A DNA stretch of 34,715 nt, taken from positions 1-34,715 of the forward strand of contig ONAS01000010.1 in assembly GCA_900315815.1 (NCBI GenBank). Direction: 5' to 3'. Under the pieces are notes generated by a model. That model was given only the letters and a program-made list of their open reading frames with translations, was not told the DNA's origin and searched no databases. The translations under genes and the position numbers were made by a program. Position 1 is the stretch's first letter. The number at the start of each line of letters is the position of its first letter. Below are positions 7,056 to 17,277 of this stretch, one piece after another. The stretch comes from an uncultured Eubacteriales bacterium. Lineage in GTDB: Bacteria; Bacillota; Clostridia; Oscillospirales; Acutalibacteraceae.

Positions 7056-7535
7056 ATGGGCAAAAAGACGGAAAAAACCAATGTCATGCGGATTTTGGAC
7101 CGCTGCGGCGTCGGATACAACAGCTACGACTACAGCTTTACCGCCGCTCTCAGCGGCACCGAGGTAGCCGCCGCGCTCGGAAAGGATCCTGCCTGCACCT
7201 TCAAGACGCTGGTGACGCAGGGCGCCTCTAAGGCTTACTATGTCTTTATGGTACCGGTCGCCGACGAACTGGATCTGAAGAAAGCGGCGCGCGCCGCAGG
7301 AGAAAAGAGCATCGCGATGATCAAGTCGAAGGATCTGCTGCCTTTGACCGGCTATATCCACGGCGGATGCTCGCCCATCGGGATGAAAAAGCAATTCCGC
7401 ACCTTTATCCATGAGACCGCCGCCCGCTTTGACGCTATCCTCTTTTCCGCAGGAAAGATCGGTTATCAGGTGGAGATGCCGCTGTCAGGACTGCAGAAGG
7501 TCGTCCCGGTCACGCCTGCCGATATTATAGTATGA
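7056..7535 (+). CDS. ybaK: YbaK/EbsC-type Cys-tRNA(Pro) deacylase
   Basis: This 159-aa protein matches the YbaK family, which hydrolyses Cys-tRNA(Pro) misacylated by prolyl-tRNA synthetase and so protects proline codons. The catalytic lysine lies in TFKTLVTQG (about residues 48-56). The family motif GYIHGGCSPIGMKK lies at about 98-111, and the substrate-pocket motif LSGLQKVV near the end. Length is normal. The gene stands alone behind its own promoter, with a membrane-protein gene 57 bp downstream that may be transcribed with it. Function is assigned by family; it was not named from context. Confidence 0.93.
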   Translation: MGKKTEKTNVMRILDRCGVGYNSYDYSFTAALSGTEVAAALGKDPACTFKTLVTQGASKAYYVFMVPVADELDLKKAARAAGEKSIAMIKSKDLLPLTGYIHGGCSPIGMKKQFRTFIHETAARFDAILFSAGKIGYQVEMPLSGLQKVVPVTPADIIV

Positions 7536-7592
7536 TGATACGCCCATTCCTGACCGCTCTGCGGGTACAGCGAATGATGATGAGGAGGAAAT

Positions 7593-8381
7593 ATGACTGC
7601 TGAAATGATGAAAAAAAGAAAGTGCAGGCTGATGCTCGGGATGCTCGCCGCGGTACTGATGATGCTCGGCGACCTGATATGGCGGGCACGCGGCGCCGGA
7701 GCGATCGACACCGCCCTCGGCGCGTTTGCCGACAAGGCATGGCTCGATATGAGCACATGGCGGTTTGTAGTGAGCAATATCCTGTTCGCCGCCGCTGTTC
7801 CGCTCTACTACATCGGCTTCACCGAAATGTATCACATCATCCGCGACCGCGCTCGCGATAAGACCGACCGGATCCTTTCCAAGCTGTTCCGCTTCGGGAT
7901 GCTGGCGGCCACGATGGCGTTCATCTTCATCCACACCCTGTGCGTCAATATGCCGCTGATCATGCAGGGGATCGCGCCGTATGTATCCGTGGAAAAGGCC
8001 GCAGAGATTACCAACAACATCATGATGCTGAACATCGTGCCGACGGTCGCGTATTTTCTCGCCGCTGACGGCGTGCTGACGGTCGTGATGGTCATACTGG
8101 TATGGCGCAGGACACTTCCGCTGAATCGGGTCGCTCTGCTGTGCAATCCGCTCTTTGCCGCCGGCGTCGGGATGATCCTCGGGATGCTGCCGTGGCCGAT
8201 GAACCAGATAAACTACATGGGCGAAGCGTGCGGACATCTGCTGATCACGGTTGCGGGAATGATCACCGTCATGAAGGATGAAAAGCAGATGCCGAAGCCG
8301 CGCAGAAAGAAGCCGGCAGAGGATGACAGACCGATCCTCAATCTTGACGATGAGCCGGACGCGGATGCCACGGTCATCTGA
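7593..8381 (+). CDS. Multipass membrane protein of unknown function
   Basis: This 262-aa protein has six predicted membrane helices (about residues 12-30, 57-77, 99-119, 144-171, 182-200 and 212-228) and an acidic cytoplasmic tail (RKKPAEDDRP, then DDEPDAD). Motifs that may be characteristic are LMMLGDLIW in helix 1, LYYIGFTEMY after helix 2 and LPWPMNQINYMGE before helix 6. I cannot tie it to a transporter or enzyme family. The start follows GATGAGGAGGAAAT. A terminator lies 21 bp after the stop. Confidence 0.8.
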   Translation: MTAEMMKKRKCRLMLGMLAAVLMMLGDLIWRARGAGAIDTALGAFADKAWLDMSTWRFVVSNILFAAAVPLYYIGFTEMYHIIRDRARDKTDRILSKLFRFGMLAATMAFIFIHTLCVNMPLIMQGIAPYVSVEKAAEITNNIMMLNIVPTVAYFLAADGVLTVVMVILVWRRTLPLNRVALLCNPLFAAGVGMILGMLPWPMNQINYMGEACGHLLITVAGMITVMKDEKQMPKPRRKKPAEDDRPILNLDDEPDADATVI

Positions 8382-8402
8382 TTATTATTCTAATATAGAA
8401 AT

Positions 8403-8436
8403 AACCGCTCGATCGGAGATGTCCGGCCGGGCGGTT
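8403..8436 (+). terminator. Terminator, possibly bidirectional
   Basis: ACCGCTCGATCGG and CCGGCCGGGCGGT form a 13-bp imperfect stem around a short loop, followed by TTTTCTGTTT. It lies between converging genes; the minus-strand tail TTATTTC is weaker, so use by the malic enzyme transcript is uncertain. Confidence 0.75.
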
Positions 8437-8515
8437 TTCTGTTTCACTCTCACATCATACGAGATCCGATAGGCGAAGAACGGCTCAAGCCTCTCCCCCG
8501 CGTCATCGGTCATGC

Positions 8516-9688
8516 TTATACTCTGGCGACGCCGGTCTCCTTTGCCGCCTTGATAACGGCTTCGGCGACGACGGGAGCCACCTGCTTGTTCAGCGCGGAG
8601 ATGATGATATGATCCGCGCGAAGCTCGTCGTCGGGGATCAGCGACGCGAGCGCAAAGGAGGTCGCGACCTTCATTTCCTCATTGATGCAGGTCGCGCGGC
8701 AGTCCAGCGCACCGCGGAAAATACCGGGGAACGCCAGCACGTTGTTGATCTGGTTCGGAAAATCCGAGCGTCCGGTACCCACGATCACCGCGCCTGCCTT
8801 GAGGGCTTCATCCGGCATGATCTCGGGGGTCGGGTTTGCCATCGGGAATACGATCGCCTGATCCGCCATAGAGCGCACCATTTCGGGCGTGACGACGCCG
8901 GGGGCGGACACGCCGATAAAGACGTCGGCGCCCTTCATCGCGTCGGCAAGGCTTCCGGTCAGCTTCTGACGGTTGGTCACCTTCGCGATCTCCGCCTTCG
9001 CGGGATTGAGCCGCGCGTCGCCCTCACACAGGATTCCTGCGCTGTCGCACATGGTCAGATCCTTCACGCCGATCTGCATGAGATGCTTGCAGATCGCGAT
9101 GCCTGCCGAGCCTGCGCCGTTGATCACAACGCGGATCCCGTCCATCTTCTTTCCGACCACCTTCAGCGCGTTGATGAGCGCCGCGGCGACGACGATCGCC
9201 GTACCGTGCTGGTCGTCATGGAAGATCGGGATATCACAGATCTCCTTGAGCTTTCGCTCGATCTCAAAGCATCTGGGCGCGCTGATATCCTCCAGATTGA
9301 TGCCGCCGAACGAGCCGGAGATCAGGTAGATCGTGCGGACGATCTCGTCAACATCCTTGGAGCGGACGCACAGCGGGAACGCGTCGACGTCCGCAAAGGT
9401 CTTGAACAGGGCACATTTGCCCTCCATGACCGGCATACCTGCCTCGGGACCGATATCGCCGAGTCCCAGCACCGCGGTACCGTCGGTGATGACGGCGACG
9501 AGGTTGGAGCGGCGGGTCAGCTCATAGCTCTTGCTGATATCCTTGTTGATCTCAAGGCACGGCTCCGCTACGCCGGGCGTATAGGCAAGGGACAGATCCT
9601 CGCGGGTCTCGATCGGACAGCGGGTGACGACCTCGATCTTGCCCTGCCATTCATAGTGCTTCTGAAGTGATTCTTTTCTGATGTTCAT
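8516..9688 (-). CDS. NAD(P)-dependent malic enzyme
   Basis: This 390-aa protein is a short bacterial malic enzyme (oxaloacetate-decarboxylating malate dehydrogenase), converting malate to pyruvate and CO2 with reduction of NAD(P). Seen motifs are LAYTPGVAEPCLEI near residue 35, ITDGTAVLGLGDIGPEAG, PIFHDDQHGTAIV (divalent-metal and substrate site) and the nucleotide fold VVINGAGSAGIAICKHL. NAD versus NADP preference cannot be read with confidence. The start follows GGAAGG. It lies 18 bp after fumC, so the pair can take fumarate through malate to pyruvate. Confidence 0.95.
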   Translation of the reverse strand: MNIRKESLQKHYEWQGKIEVVTRCPIETREDLSLAYTPGVAEPCLEINKDISKSYELTRRSNLVAVITDGTAVLGLGDIGPEAGMPVMEGKCALFKTFADVDAFPLCVRSKDVDEIVRTIYLISGSFGGINLEDISAPRCFEIERKLKEICDIPIFHDDQHGTAIVVAAALINALKVVGKKMDGIRVVINGAGSAGIAICKHLMQIGVKDLTMCDSAGILCEGDARLNPAKAEIAKVTNRQKLTGSLADAMKGADVFIGVSAPGVVTPEMVRSMADQAIVFPMANPTPEIMPDEALKAGAVIVGTGRSDFPNQINNVLAFPGIFRGALDCRATCINEEMKVATSFALASLIPDDELRADHIIISALNKQVAPVVAEAVIKAAKETGVARV

Positions 9689-9706
9689 AATACCTTCCTG
9701 CCTTTC

Positions 9707-11080
<1,374 letters not shown>

Positions 11081-11126
11081 ACTGTTCCTCCCAAATCAAT
11101 CTATTTTCTATATCAAGACAATGCTT

Positions 11127-11873
11127 TCATGCTTTGATCAGCTTTTCCAGTACATCACGGCAGAATTCCTGACAGTATCTGCCGTAGCTGTGGTCAAACT
11201 CCTCGCCGGGATGCCACTCGCTGTTGCTGATCACGCGGATATCCGCGCACGGGACGCCCATCTGGGCACAGACCTGAGCGACGGCAAAGCCCTCCATCTC
11301 CTCACAGTCGGTGCCGAGCTGTTCCCTGAGACGGGCGATCACATCCAGCTCGCGGTTCCAGATATCTGCCGCGCCGATCGTACCGCGGATCACCCTGCCG
11401 TAAGGATAATCCGTCGCGGCGGCGGCAGCGATGATCGACGGGTCGCTGTGAAGGACGTCGATCTCCTTCAGCTCTCCGTCTGTGACGATCTCCGAACCGG
11501 GATAACTCCAACGGGTGTAGTCGCATCCCTTTCCGCTGTCCATATGAGCGGCAAAGTATCTGCCGATATGGACGATGCTTTCTCCGAGGACGATATCGCC
11601 CTGATGCAGGCTGGGATCATGCGCGCCGGAGGTTCCCTGTATGATGATACAGCGGGGTCGGAACCTCTCGATCGCGAGCGTCGTCGCGGCGGCGGCGTTC
11701 ACCATACCGATATAGGTGCGACCGACGATCACGGGATAGCCGAAGAGGGCGCCCTCGGTAAAGCGATATGAACCGAAGTCCTTTTCCGCAGGATGATCCA
11801 GATTTTCGATCAGATACGCCGATTCGCTCTCCATCGGGCCCAATATGACGATCGGTTTTCTTTGCTGTTCCAT
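11127..11873 (-). CDS. Nucleosidase, MTA/SAH nucleosidase-like
   Basis: This 248-aa protein belongs to the nucleoside phosphorylase/nucleosidase fold. It likely cleaves a purine nucleoside such as S-adenosylhomocysteine or methylthioadenosine (EC 3.2.2.9 type). The nucleoside-binding motif is CEEMEGFAVAQVC, and IIIQGTSGAHDPSLHQGDIV resembles a clostridial subfamily. The catalytic Asp of classical MTA/SAH nucleosidase, in ISD, is replaced: the protein reads RVISNSEW. Substrate is therefore uncertain; futalosine-type enzymes are an alternative. ATG at 11873 follows GGAGG by seven bases; an earlier in-frame start lies across that site. Confidence 0.8.
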   Translation of the reverse strand: MEQQRKPIVILGPMESESAYLIENLDHPAEKDFGSYRFTEGALFGYPVIVGRTYIGMVNAAAATTLAIERFRPRCIIIQGTSGAHDPSLHQGDIVLGESIVHIGRYFAAHMDSGKGCDYTRWSYPGSEIVTDGELKEIDVLHSDPSIIAAAAATDYPYGRVIRGTIGAADIWNRELDVIARLREQLGTDCEEMEGFAVAQVCAQMGVPCADIRVISNSEWHPGEEFDHSYGRYCQEFCRDVLEKLIKA

Positions 11874-11896
11874 AACAATGCCTCCGCAACTTATAT

Positions 11897-11925
11897 ATTT
11901 TACCACATTCGCCCCCGCAGGTCAA
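11897..11925 (-). promoter_or_regulatory. Promoter of the nucleosidase (and likely fumC-malic enzyme) genes
   Basis: On the minus strand TTGACC (11925-11920), 17 bp, TAAAAT (11902-11897). Start near 11890 gives a leader of about 18 nt. Copy C of the dispersed repeat lies 30 bp upstream. Confidence 0.85.
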
Positions 11926-11955
11926 ACATTACCTGCTGTTTTCCGAGGCTCGCAG

Positions 11956-12040
11956 CAAGAAAGCACGCACACCAAGCACGTCCGCTTTCACATACCCATC
12001 GCTTTTGCACACGCAGCGTTCAGCTGAGCGGGGATGATAA
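11956..12040 (+). repeat. Dispersed intergenic repeat, copy C (diverged)
   Basis: It opens CAAGAAA, shares CTTTCACATACCCATCGC (15 of 18 bases with copy B), then CGCAGCGT and an AGCGGGGATGATAA end. CATCGCT and AGCG..GATG can form the second stem with a bulge; the first hairpin is not well kept. This is the weakest of the three copies (see 17338-17414 and 18702-18786). Confidence 0.55.
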
Positions 12041-12042
12041 AG

Positions 12043-12071
12043 AAAAAAGAAGCCTTCGCACGGAAGACTTC
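12043..12071 (-). terminator. Terminator of the ZIP transporter gene
   Basis: On the minus strand GAAGTCTTC and GAAGGCTTC form a 9-position stem with one mismatch around CGTGC, followed by six T residues. The ZIP stop codon lies eight bases upstream. Confidence 0.85.
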
Positions 12072-12078
12072 TCAGCGC

Positions 12079-12849
12079 TTATCCGAAAGCGACGTCGAGG
12101 GACATCATCAGGGTAAAGCCGACCGCAAAAAACAGCACGCCGACAGACGGATCGTCGCCCTGTGACATTTCGGGGATCAGCTCCTCGACCACGACGTACA
12201 TCATCGCGCCCGCCGCAAAGGCGAGCAGATACGGCATCGCAGGCGCGATCAGCCACGCGTAGGCGACCGTCAGCGCTCCGAACAGCGGCTCCACCGCGCC
12301 GGACAGCATCCCGTATACGAACGACCGTGTCCGCGAATATCCCTGCGAATGCAGCGGCATGGAAATGATCGCGCCCTCGGGGAAATTCTGGATCGCGATG
12401 CCGACCGCCAGCGCCAGCGCGCCTCCCGCCGTGATATCGCCGATACCCGAGAGCCATCCCGCGTACACCACGCCGACCGCCATGCCCTCCGGGATATTGT
12501 GCAGGGTGACCGCGAGCGCCATCATCGAGGTACGCGTTCCTCCGGACGCCTGCTCAGCGCGCTTGTATAGGCGCGGGATCAGCCGGTCGATCAGCATCAG
12601 CAGCAGGATCCCCGCCCAGAAGCCGATGAGCGCCGGCAAAAACGACAGCGCGCCGAAGGACGCCGACTGCTCCAAGGCGGGCAGGATCAGGCTCCATACC
12701 GACGCCGCGACCATCACGCCCGCCGCAAAGCCTCCCAGTGCGTTCGTCACCTTATCGCCCAGCTTCTTTTTCATAAAAAACACGACTGCCGCGCCCAGTG
12801 TCGTGCCGATAAACGGAACCGTGAGTCCGAGAATCACATCAGCATTCAT
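12079..12849 (-). CDS. ZIP family metal transporter
   Basis: This 256-aa protein is a ZIP transporter, which imports zinc or related divalent metals. It has about eight membrane helices. The metal site in helix 4 is HNIPEGMAVGV and that in helix 5 is NFPEGAIISMPL; EELIPE occurs in a late helix. The order and length fit the ZupT/GufA branch. The chosen ATG at 12849 has AAGGAAATTGAT before it; upstream in-frame starts lack such a site. An inverted repeat GTTCCC/GGGAAC at 12879-12920 lies in the upstream region and could be an operator. Metal preference cannot be read from sequence. Confidence 0.92.
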   Translation of the reverse strand: MNADVILGLTVPFIGTTLGAAVVFFMKKKLGDKVTNALGGFAAGVMVAASVWSLILPALEQSASFGALSFLPALIGFWAGILLLMLIDRLIPRLYKRAEQASGGTRTSMMALAVTLHNIPEGMAVGVVYAGWLSGIGDITAGGALALAVGIAIQNFPEGAIISMPLHSQGYSRTRSFVYGMLSGAVEPLFGALTVAYAWLIAPAMPYLLAFAAGAMMYVVVEELIPEMSQGDDPSVGVLFFAVGFTLMMSLDVAFG

Positions 12850-12930
12850 ATCAATTTCCTTTTTCATTATTGGGTTCTGTTCCCACGGTACATCATATGC
12901 AAAAAACACACAACGGGAACCGCGAATCGG

Positions 12931-12960
12931 TTGACAAGCCCGATATGATTGCGATAGAAT
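12931..12960 (+). promoter_or_regulatory. Promoter of galK-galT
   Basis: TTGACA (12931-12936), an 18-bp spacer and TAGAAT (12955-12960). Start near 12967 excludes the TTG at 12972 as a normal start and supports ATG 12999 for galK. Confidence 0.8.
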
Positions 12961-12998
12961 AGAAGCAGAAATTGAACCAAATCGAAAGGCTGACGGCG

Positions 12999-14282
12999 AT
13001 GAAAAAGGAACTTTTTTTACAGAAGCTGAACACAGGCGGATTCGACCCCATCCTCCGCACGCTTTACGGCGCCGATGAAACGATCCTGACCCGCCAGCGG
13101 GCGCGGTACGCGGATGTGATACGGCGTTTTGACGAGCATTTTCCCGGACACGAGGATATCCGTGTGTTTTCCGCTCCCGGCAGAAGCGAGATCGGCGGCA
13201 ACCACACCGATCACCAGCGCGGGTGTGCGCTCGGGGCGGCGGTCAGTCTTGACGCGGTCGCCGTTGTCGCGTTCCACGACGAGGGCGTCATCCGTTTCGG
13301 CTCCGTCGGACACGCGACGCATGAGGTGGAGCTGGACGATCTGACGATGCGGGCATATGAGCGTGACAGCTCAATCTCGCTGATCCGCGGGATCGCGGCG
13401 CGGTTCGCGCAGATGGGCGCCGATATCAGGGGCTTTGACGCCTACAACGTGACCGACGTCAAAAGCGGCAGCGGGCTGTCGTCCTCGGCGGCATTCGAAA
13501 CGCTCGTCGGCACCATCATCAACCACGGATATTTCAGCGGACAGGCAGACGCGATGGAGATTGCAAAGATCGGCCAGTACGCCGAAAACGTCTATTACGA
13601 TAAAGCGAGCGGTCTGCTGGATCAGTCGATCAGCGCCGTCGGCGGCTTCGTGTTCCTTGATTTTCTGGACAGCGCGAATCCCCGCATCGACCGATGCGCG
13701 TTCGACTTTGAAAAGGCGGGCTATCACCTCTGCATCACCGACACCAAGGGCAGTCACGCCGATCTGACCGACGAATACGCCGCTGTCCCCGCAGAAATGA
13801 AATCGATCGCGCATCAGCTGGGCAAGGACGTCCTGCGCGAGGTGGACGAGGAGGAATTCTACCGCGCGATCCCGATGCTCAGAAAGGGCTGCGGCGACCG
13901 CGCCGTACTGCGCGCCATCCATTTCTTCGGTGAGAACCGACGCGCCGCGCAGGAGGCGGAAGCGCTCAAGGCAGGCGATATCGACACGTTCTTCCGTCTG
14001 TACCGCGCTTCGGCGGATTCCTCCGCAAGGCTTCTGCAGAATCTCTATTCCTGCAAAAAGCCGCAGGAGCAGGGGATCCCGCTCGGACTTGCGGTCAGCC
14101 GCCTGATCCTCGGCAGCGACGCCGCTGTCAGGGTCCACGGAGGGGGCTTTGCGGGGACCGTTCAGGCATTCGTCCCCATCGACAGGACCGAGGAATACAC
14201 CGCGCGGATGAACGCGGTATTCGGCGAAAACAGCTGCTGCGTTGTGCGCATCCGACCCGACGGCGGCGTTGAGATCAAATAA
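12999..14282 (+). CDS. galK: Galactokinase
   Basis: This 427-aa GHMP kinase phosphorylates galactose to galactose-1-phosphate with ATP (EC 2.7.1.6). Seen motifs: galactokinase signature GRSEIGGNHTDH at residues 61-72, ATP-binding loop SGSGLSSSAA at 156-165, catalytic Asp208 in SGLLDQS, and the C-terminal GGGFAGT. The GGNH form of the signature, instead of the classic GEH, fits a clostridial subfamily, so a related sugar substrate is possible. ATG 12999 has AAAGG upstream. It is followed 19 bp later by galT in the same operon; galE and galM are not nearby. Confidence 0.92.
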   Translation: MKKELFLQKLNTGGFDPILRTLYGADETILTRQRARYADVIRRFDEHFPGHEDIRVFSAPGRSEIGGNHTDHQRGCALGAAVSLDAVAVVAFHDEGVIRFGSVGHATHEVELDDLTMRAYERDSSISLIRGIAARFAQMGADIRGFDAYNVTDVKSGSGLSSSAAFETLVGTIINHGYFSGQADAMEIAKIGQYAENVYYDKASGLLDQSISAVGGFVFLDFLDSANPRIDRCAFDFEKAGYHLCITDTKGSHADLTDEYAAVPAEMKSIAHQLGKDVLREVDEEEFYRAIPMLRKGCGDRAVLRAIHFFGENRRAAQEAEALKAGDIDTFFRLYRASADSSARLLQNLYSCKKPQEQGIPLGLAVSRLILGSDAAVRVHGGGFAGTVQAFVPIDRTEEYTARMNAVFGENSCCVVRIRPDGGVEIK

Positions 14283-14301
14283 GACAATCGGGGAGGCTCC
14301 T

Positions 14302-15795
14302 ATGATTTACGGATATATCCAAAAGCTCATCGACTATTCCCTAGCGGCGGGACTGATCGACAGTGACGACACGCTGGTGATACGCAATCAGCTGATGGAC
14401 GCCCTGCATGTTTACGACTGGCAGGACGATCAGACAGACGGCGCGCCGCTCACGATCGACGAGATCCTCAAGCCCCTGATCGATCATGCCTGCGAAAACG
14501 GCGTGATCGAGGACACCGCCTCCAACCGCGACCTGTTCGACACGAAGCTGATGGGGATCGTCACTCCCCTGCCCCGCGACGTCATCCGCGCCTTCTGTGC
14601 ACATTATGAGCAATCGCCCGAGGCGGCGACCGACTGGTATTATGACGTCAGCAAAAAGACCAACTATGTCCGCGCGGGAAGGATCGCAAAGGATCTGAAA
14701 TGGACGTATGCGTCCGAATACGGAACACTGGACATCACCATCAACCGAAGCAAGCCCGAGAAGGATCCCCGCGATATCGCCGCGGCGAGAGCGGCCGCCT
14801 CGACCGCCTACCCGAAGTGTCAGCTCTGTGCGGAAAACATGGGCTTTGCGGGCAGTCTCAGTCATCCCGCGCGTCAGAACCTGCGCCCCGTTCCTCTGAA
14901 GATCGGCGGCGGAAGATGGTATCTGCAATACTCGCCCTACGGCTATTACAACGAGCATTGTATCGTGTTCAACGAACAGCATATCCCGATGAAGATCGAC
15001 GCCGAGGTCTTTGACAAGCTCTTTGACTTTGTCGCGCTCTTCCCGCATTATTTCGTCGGCTCCAACGCGGATCTGCCCATCGTCGGCGGCTCCATCCTCA
15101 GTCACGAGCACTTCCAGGGAGGTCACTACACCTTCGCGATGGCGTCCGCGCCCGAGGAATTCACCTTCCGTATCGCGGACTATCCCGACGTCGAGGCCGC
15201 CGTCGTCAAGTGGCCGATGTCGGTCATCCGTCTGCGGTCAGCGGATCGCCGTGCGCTGTCTGCGTGCTGTGCCGCCGTGCTCGCGAAATGGCGCGGCTAT
15301 ACCGATGAGGCGGCGGGCATTTTCGCCGTTACGGACAACACGCCGCACAACACGATCACGCCCATCGCGCGGATGAAGGACAGCCGTTATGAATGCGATC
15401 TGGTACTGCGCAACAACCTGACCTCCGACGAGCGGCCTCTGGGCGTCTTCCATCCCGCTCCGTCCCTGCATCATATCAAAAAGGAGAACATCGGTCTGAT
15501 CGAGGTGATGGGACTCGCCGTCCTCCCCGCAAGGCTCGCCGTCGAGCTGGAGAAGGTCAGAAGGGCGCTGCTGAATCATGACGATCTGACGGCAGATCCG
15601 CAGACCGCCTCCCACGCGCCATGGGCGCGGGAGCTCCTGCAAAAGCATCCCGAATTCAATGAGGACAACGCCGAAGCGATCATCCGTGACGAGGTCGGCG
15701 CGGTCTTTGAAAGGGTCCTGTGCGACGCGGGCGTTTTCAAGCGCGACAAAGCAGGCACACAGGCGTTCAGACGGTTCATCGGAACCCTGCTGTGA
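14302..15795 (+). CDS. galT: UDP-glucose-hexose-1-phosphate uridylyltransferase
   Basis: This 497-aa protein is the Firmicutes-type GalT (EC 2.7.7.12). It exchanges galactose-1-phosphate with UDP-glucose, using a covalent uridylylated His. The catalytic motif is SHEHFQGG at about residues 267-274, preceded by YYNEHCIVFNEQHIPM. A Cys pair (KCQLCAE, about residue 175) may be part of a metal site. The start ATG follows GGGGAGGCTCCT. It takes its substrate from GalK. The long form without homology to E. coli GalT at the N-terminus is normal for this branch. Confidence 0.95.
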   Translation: MIYGYIQKLIDYSLAAGLIDSDDTLVIRNQLMDALHVYDWQDDQTDGAPLTIDEILKPLIDHACENGVIEDTASNRDLFDTKLMGIVTPLPRDVIRAFCAHYEQSPEAATDWYYDVSKKTNYVRAGRIAKDLKWTYASEYGTLDITINRSKPEKDPRDIAAARAAASTAYPKCQLCAENMGFAGSLSHPARQNLRPVPLKIGGGRWYLQYSPYGYYNEHCIVFNEQHIPMKIDAEVFDKLFDFVALFPHYFVGSNADLPIVGGSILSHEHFQGGHYTFAMASAPEEFTFRIADYPDVEAAVVKWPMSVIRLRSADRRALSACCAAVLAKWRGYTDEAAGIFAVTDNTPHNTITPIARMKDSRYECDLVLRNNLTSDERPLGVFHPAPSLHHIKKENIGLIEVMGLAVLPARLAVELEKVRRALLNHDDLTADPQTASHAPWARELLQKHPEFNEDNAEAIIRDEVGAVFERVLCDAGVFKRDKAGTQAFRRFIGTLL

Positions 15796-15816
15796 CCGTT
15801 ATTCACACATAGAAAA

Positions 15817-15859
15817 AGCCCGATTCCGGCAAACGCTGAAATCGGGCTGATTGTTTTTT
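15817..15859 (+). terminator. Bidirectional terminator, galT / sodium symporter
   Basis: AGCCCGATT...GC and GC...AATCGGGCT form a long stem (15817-15848). GATTG and TTTTTT follow on the plus strand; five A residues precede it and serve as a T run on the minus strand. It serves both converging genes. Confidence 0.9.
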
Positions 15860-15860
15860 A

Positions 15861-17243
15861 TCAGTACACGCCGAACGAGCCGAGCAGCAGGATCAGCAGC
15901 AGCACGGGCGCGACGAATTTCACCATGACGGTATACAGATGGCGGCGCAGGAACCGCTCTCCGTTCTTGGTCGCCTCGTCGATGACCGTCTTCGGCTTGA
16001 GGACCCAGCCGATCAGGATACAGGTGCCGATGGCAAGGATCGGCATGAGGATGTTGTTGGACAGATAGTCAAGGATATCCAGGATCTGACCGGTGTCGCC
16101 GTTGGGGAGCGGCGCCTCGAAGTACAGCACGTTGTATCCCAGACAAACGACCACCGCGATCACGATCGCGATACCGCTCTCGATCAGGGTCGCTTTTTTT
16201 TTCTTTACGCCCTTGTCGATCATTCCCGATACGACTGCCTCGAGCAGCGAGATCGAGCTGGTCAGCGCGGCGAACAGCACCATCACGAAGAACACGATCC
16301 CCAGCACCGTGCCGGCTGCGCCCATCTGCGCGAAGATCTTCGGCATCGCGACAAACATCAGTCCGGGGCCGCCGGACATCCCCTCAGGGCCGAGGAACAC
16401 ATACACGGCGGGGATGATCATCACGCCCGCCAAAAAGGCGACGACGGTATCAAAGATCTCGATGTGATTGACGGAGCGCACCAGGTTGTCCTTGTCCTTA
16501 AAGTAGGAGCCGTAGGTGACCATGATGCCCATCGCGACGGAGATGCTGTAGAACAGCTGTCCCATCGCGCTCATGATGACCTTGAGGATCTCTCCGATCC
16601 CCATACCGTCAACGCTCGGGATCACATAGAACAGGAAGCCGTCCATACCGGTACGGTCATCATATTCCTTGCCGCCCTGAATGGTCAGCGAGTAGATCGA
16701 GATACCGATGATCAGTACGAACAGGATCGGCATCAGGATCTTGGACATCGCCTCGATGCCCTTGTTGACGCCGCGGAATACGACAAAGCCGGTCAGCAGG
16801 AGGAACACGACCGTATAGATGATCGGCTCTCCGTTGCCGGTGATGAAGTCGGAAAAGAAGTCATCCCCTGCGGCGGTCACGCCCTGACCGATGATGAACG
16901 ACATGGCGTATTTCATGACCCAGCCGCCGATGACGCAGTAGTACGGCAGGATCAGAAACGGGATGATCCCGGCAAGTCCGCCGAGCCAGCCCCAGTTTTT
17001 GTTCAGATGCTTATAGGCGGTCAGACAGCTGTTTTTGGTTTTTCTGCCGATAGCGACCTCGCTCATCAGAAGCGTAAAGCCGAAGGTCAGCGCCAGACCG
17101 ATGTAGATGACCAGGAAGAGTCCGCCGCCGCCCTCCGCGGCAAGGTACGGGAATCTCCAGATATTGCCCAGTCCGACCGCACTGCCCGCAGCAGCCAGCA
17201 CAAAGCCGATAGAGCCGGAAAATGAGCTGCGTTGTTTTTCCAT
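15861..17243 (-). CDS. Neurotransmitter:sodium symporter family transporter
   Basis: This 460-aa membrane protein is a bacterial NSS (LeuT-like) sodium-dependent transporter, usually importing amino acids. The first helix has the family signature AAAGSAVGLGNIWRFPYLA, followed by the glycine run EGGGGLF. About eleven or twelve hydrophobic segments follow, including FYSISVAMGIMVTYGSY for the sodium site in helix 6-7. Start ATG follows GAGGG. A run of nine A residues lies in the coding strand at 16202-16194 (KKKK). The substrate cannot be named. Confidence 0.94.
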   Translation of the reverse strand: MEKQRSSFSGSIGFVLAAAGSAVGLGNIWRFPYLAAEGGGGLFLVIYIGLALTFGFTLLMSEVAIGRKTKNSCLTAYKHLNKNWGWLGGLAGIIPFLILPYYCVIGGWVMKYAMSFIIGQGVTAAGDDFFSDFITGNGEPIIYTVVFLLLTGFVVFRGVNKGIEAMSKILMPILFVLIIGISIYSLTIQGGKEYDDRTGMDGFLFYVIPSVDGMGIGEILKVIMSAMGQLFYSISVAMGIMVTYGSYFKDKDNLVRSVNHIEIFDTVVAFLAGVMIIPAVYVFLGPEGMSGGPGLMFVAMPKIFAQMGAAGTVLGIVFFVMVLFAALTSSISLLEAVVSGMIDKGVKKKKATLIESGIAIVIAVVVCLGYNVLYFEAPLPNGDTGQILDILDYLSNNILMPILAIGTCILIGWVLKPKTVIDEATKNGERFLRRHLYTVMVKFVAPVLLLILLLGSFGVY

Positions 17244-17277
17244 AAATAACCCTCATTTGCAAATTCGATACTGTGCT

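Noticed and set aside
7056-7535. A link between the YbaK-type Cys-tRNA(Pro) deacylase and the tRNA-Pro sequences at the left edge.
   Set aside because: They lie about 7 kb apart with several unrelated genes between them. YbaK acts on all tRNA-Pro in the cell, so the closeness carries no information.
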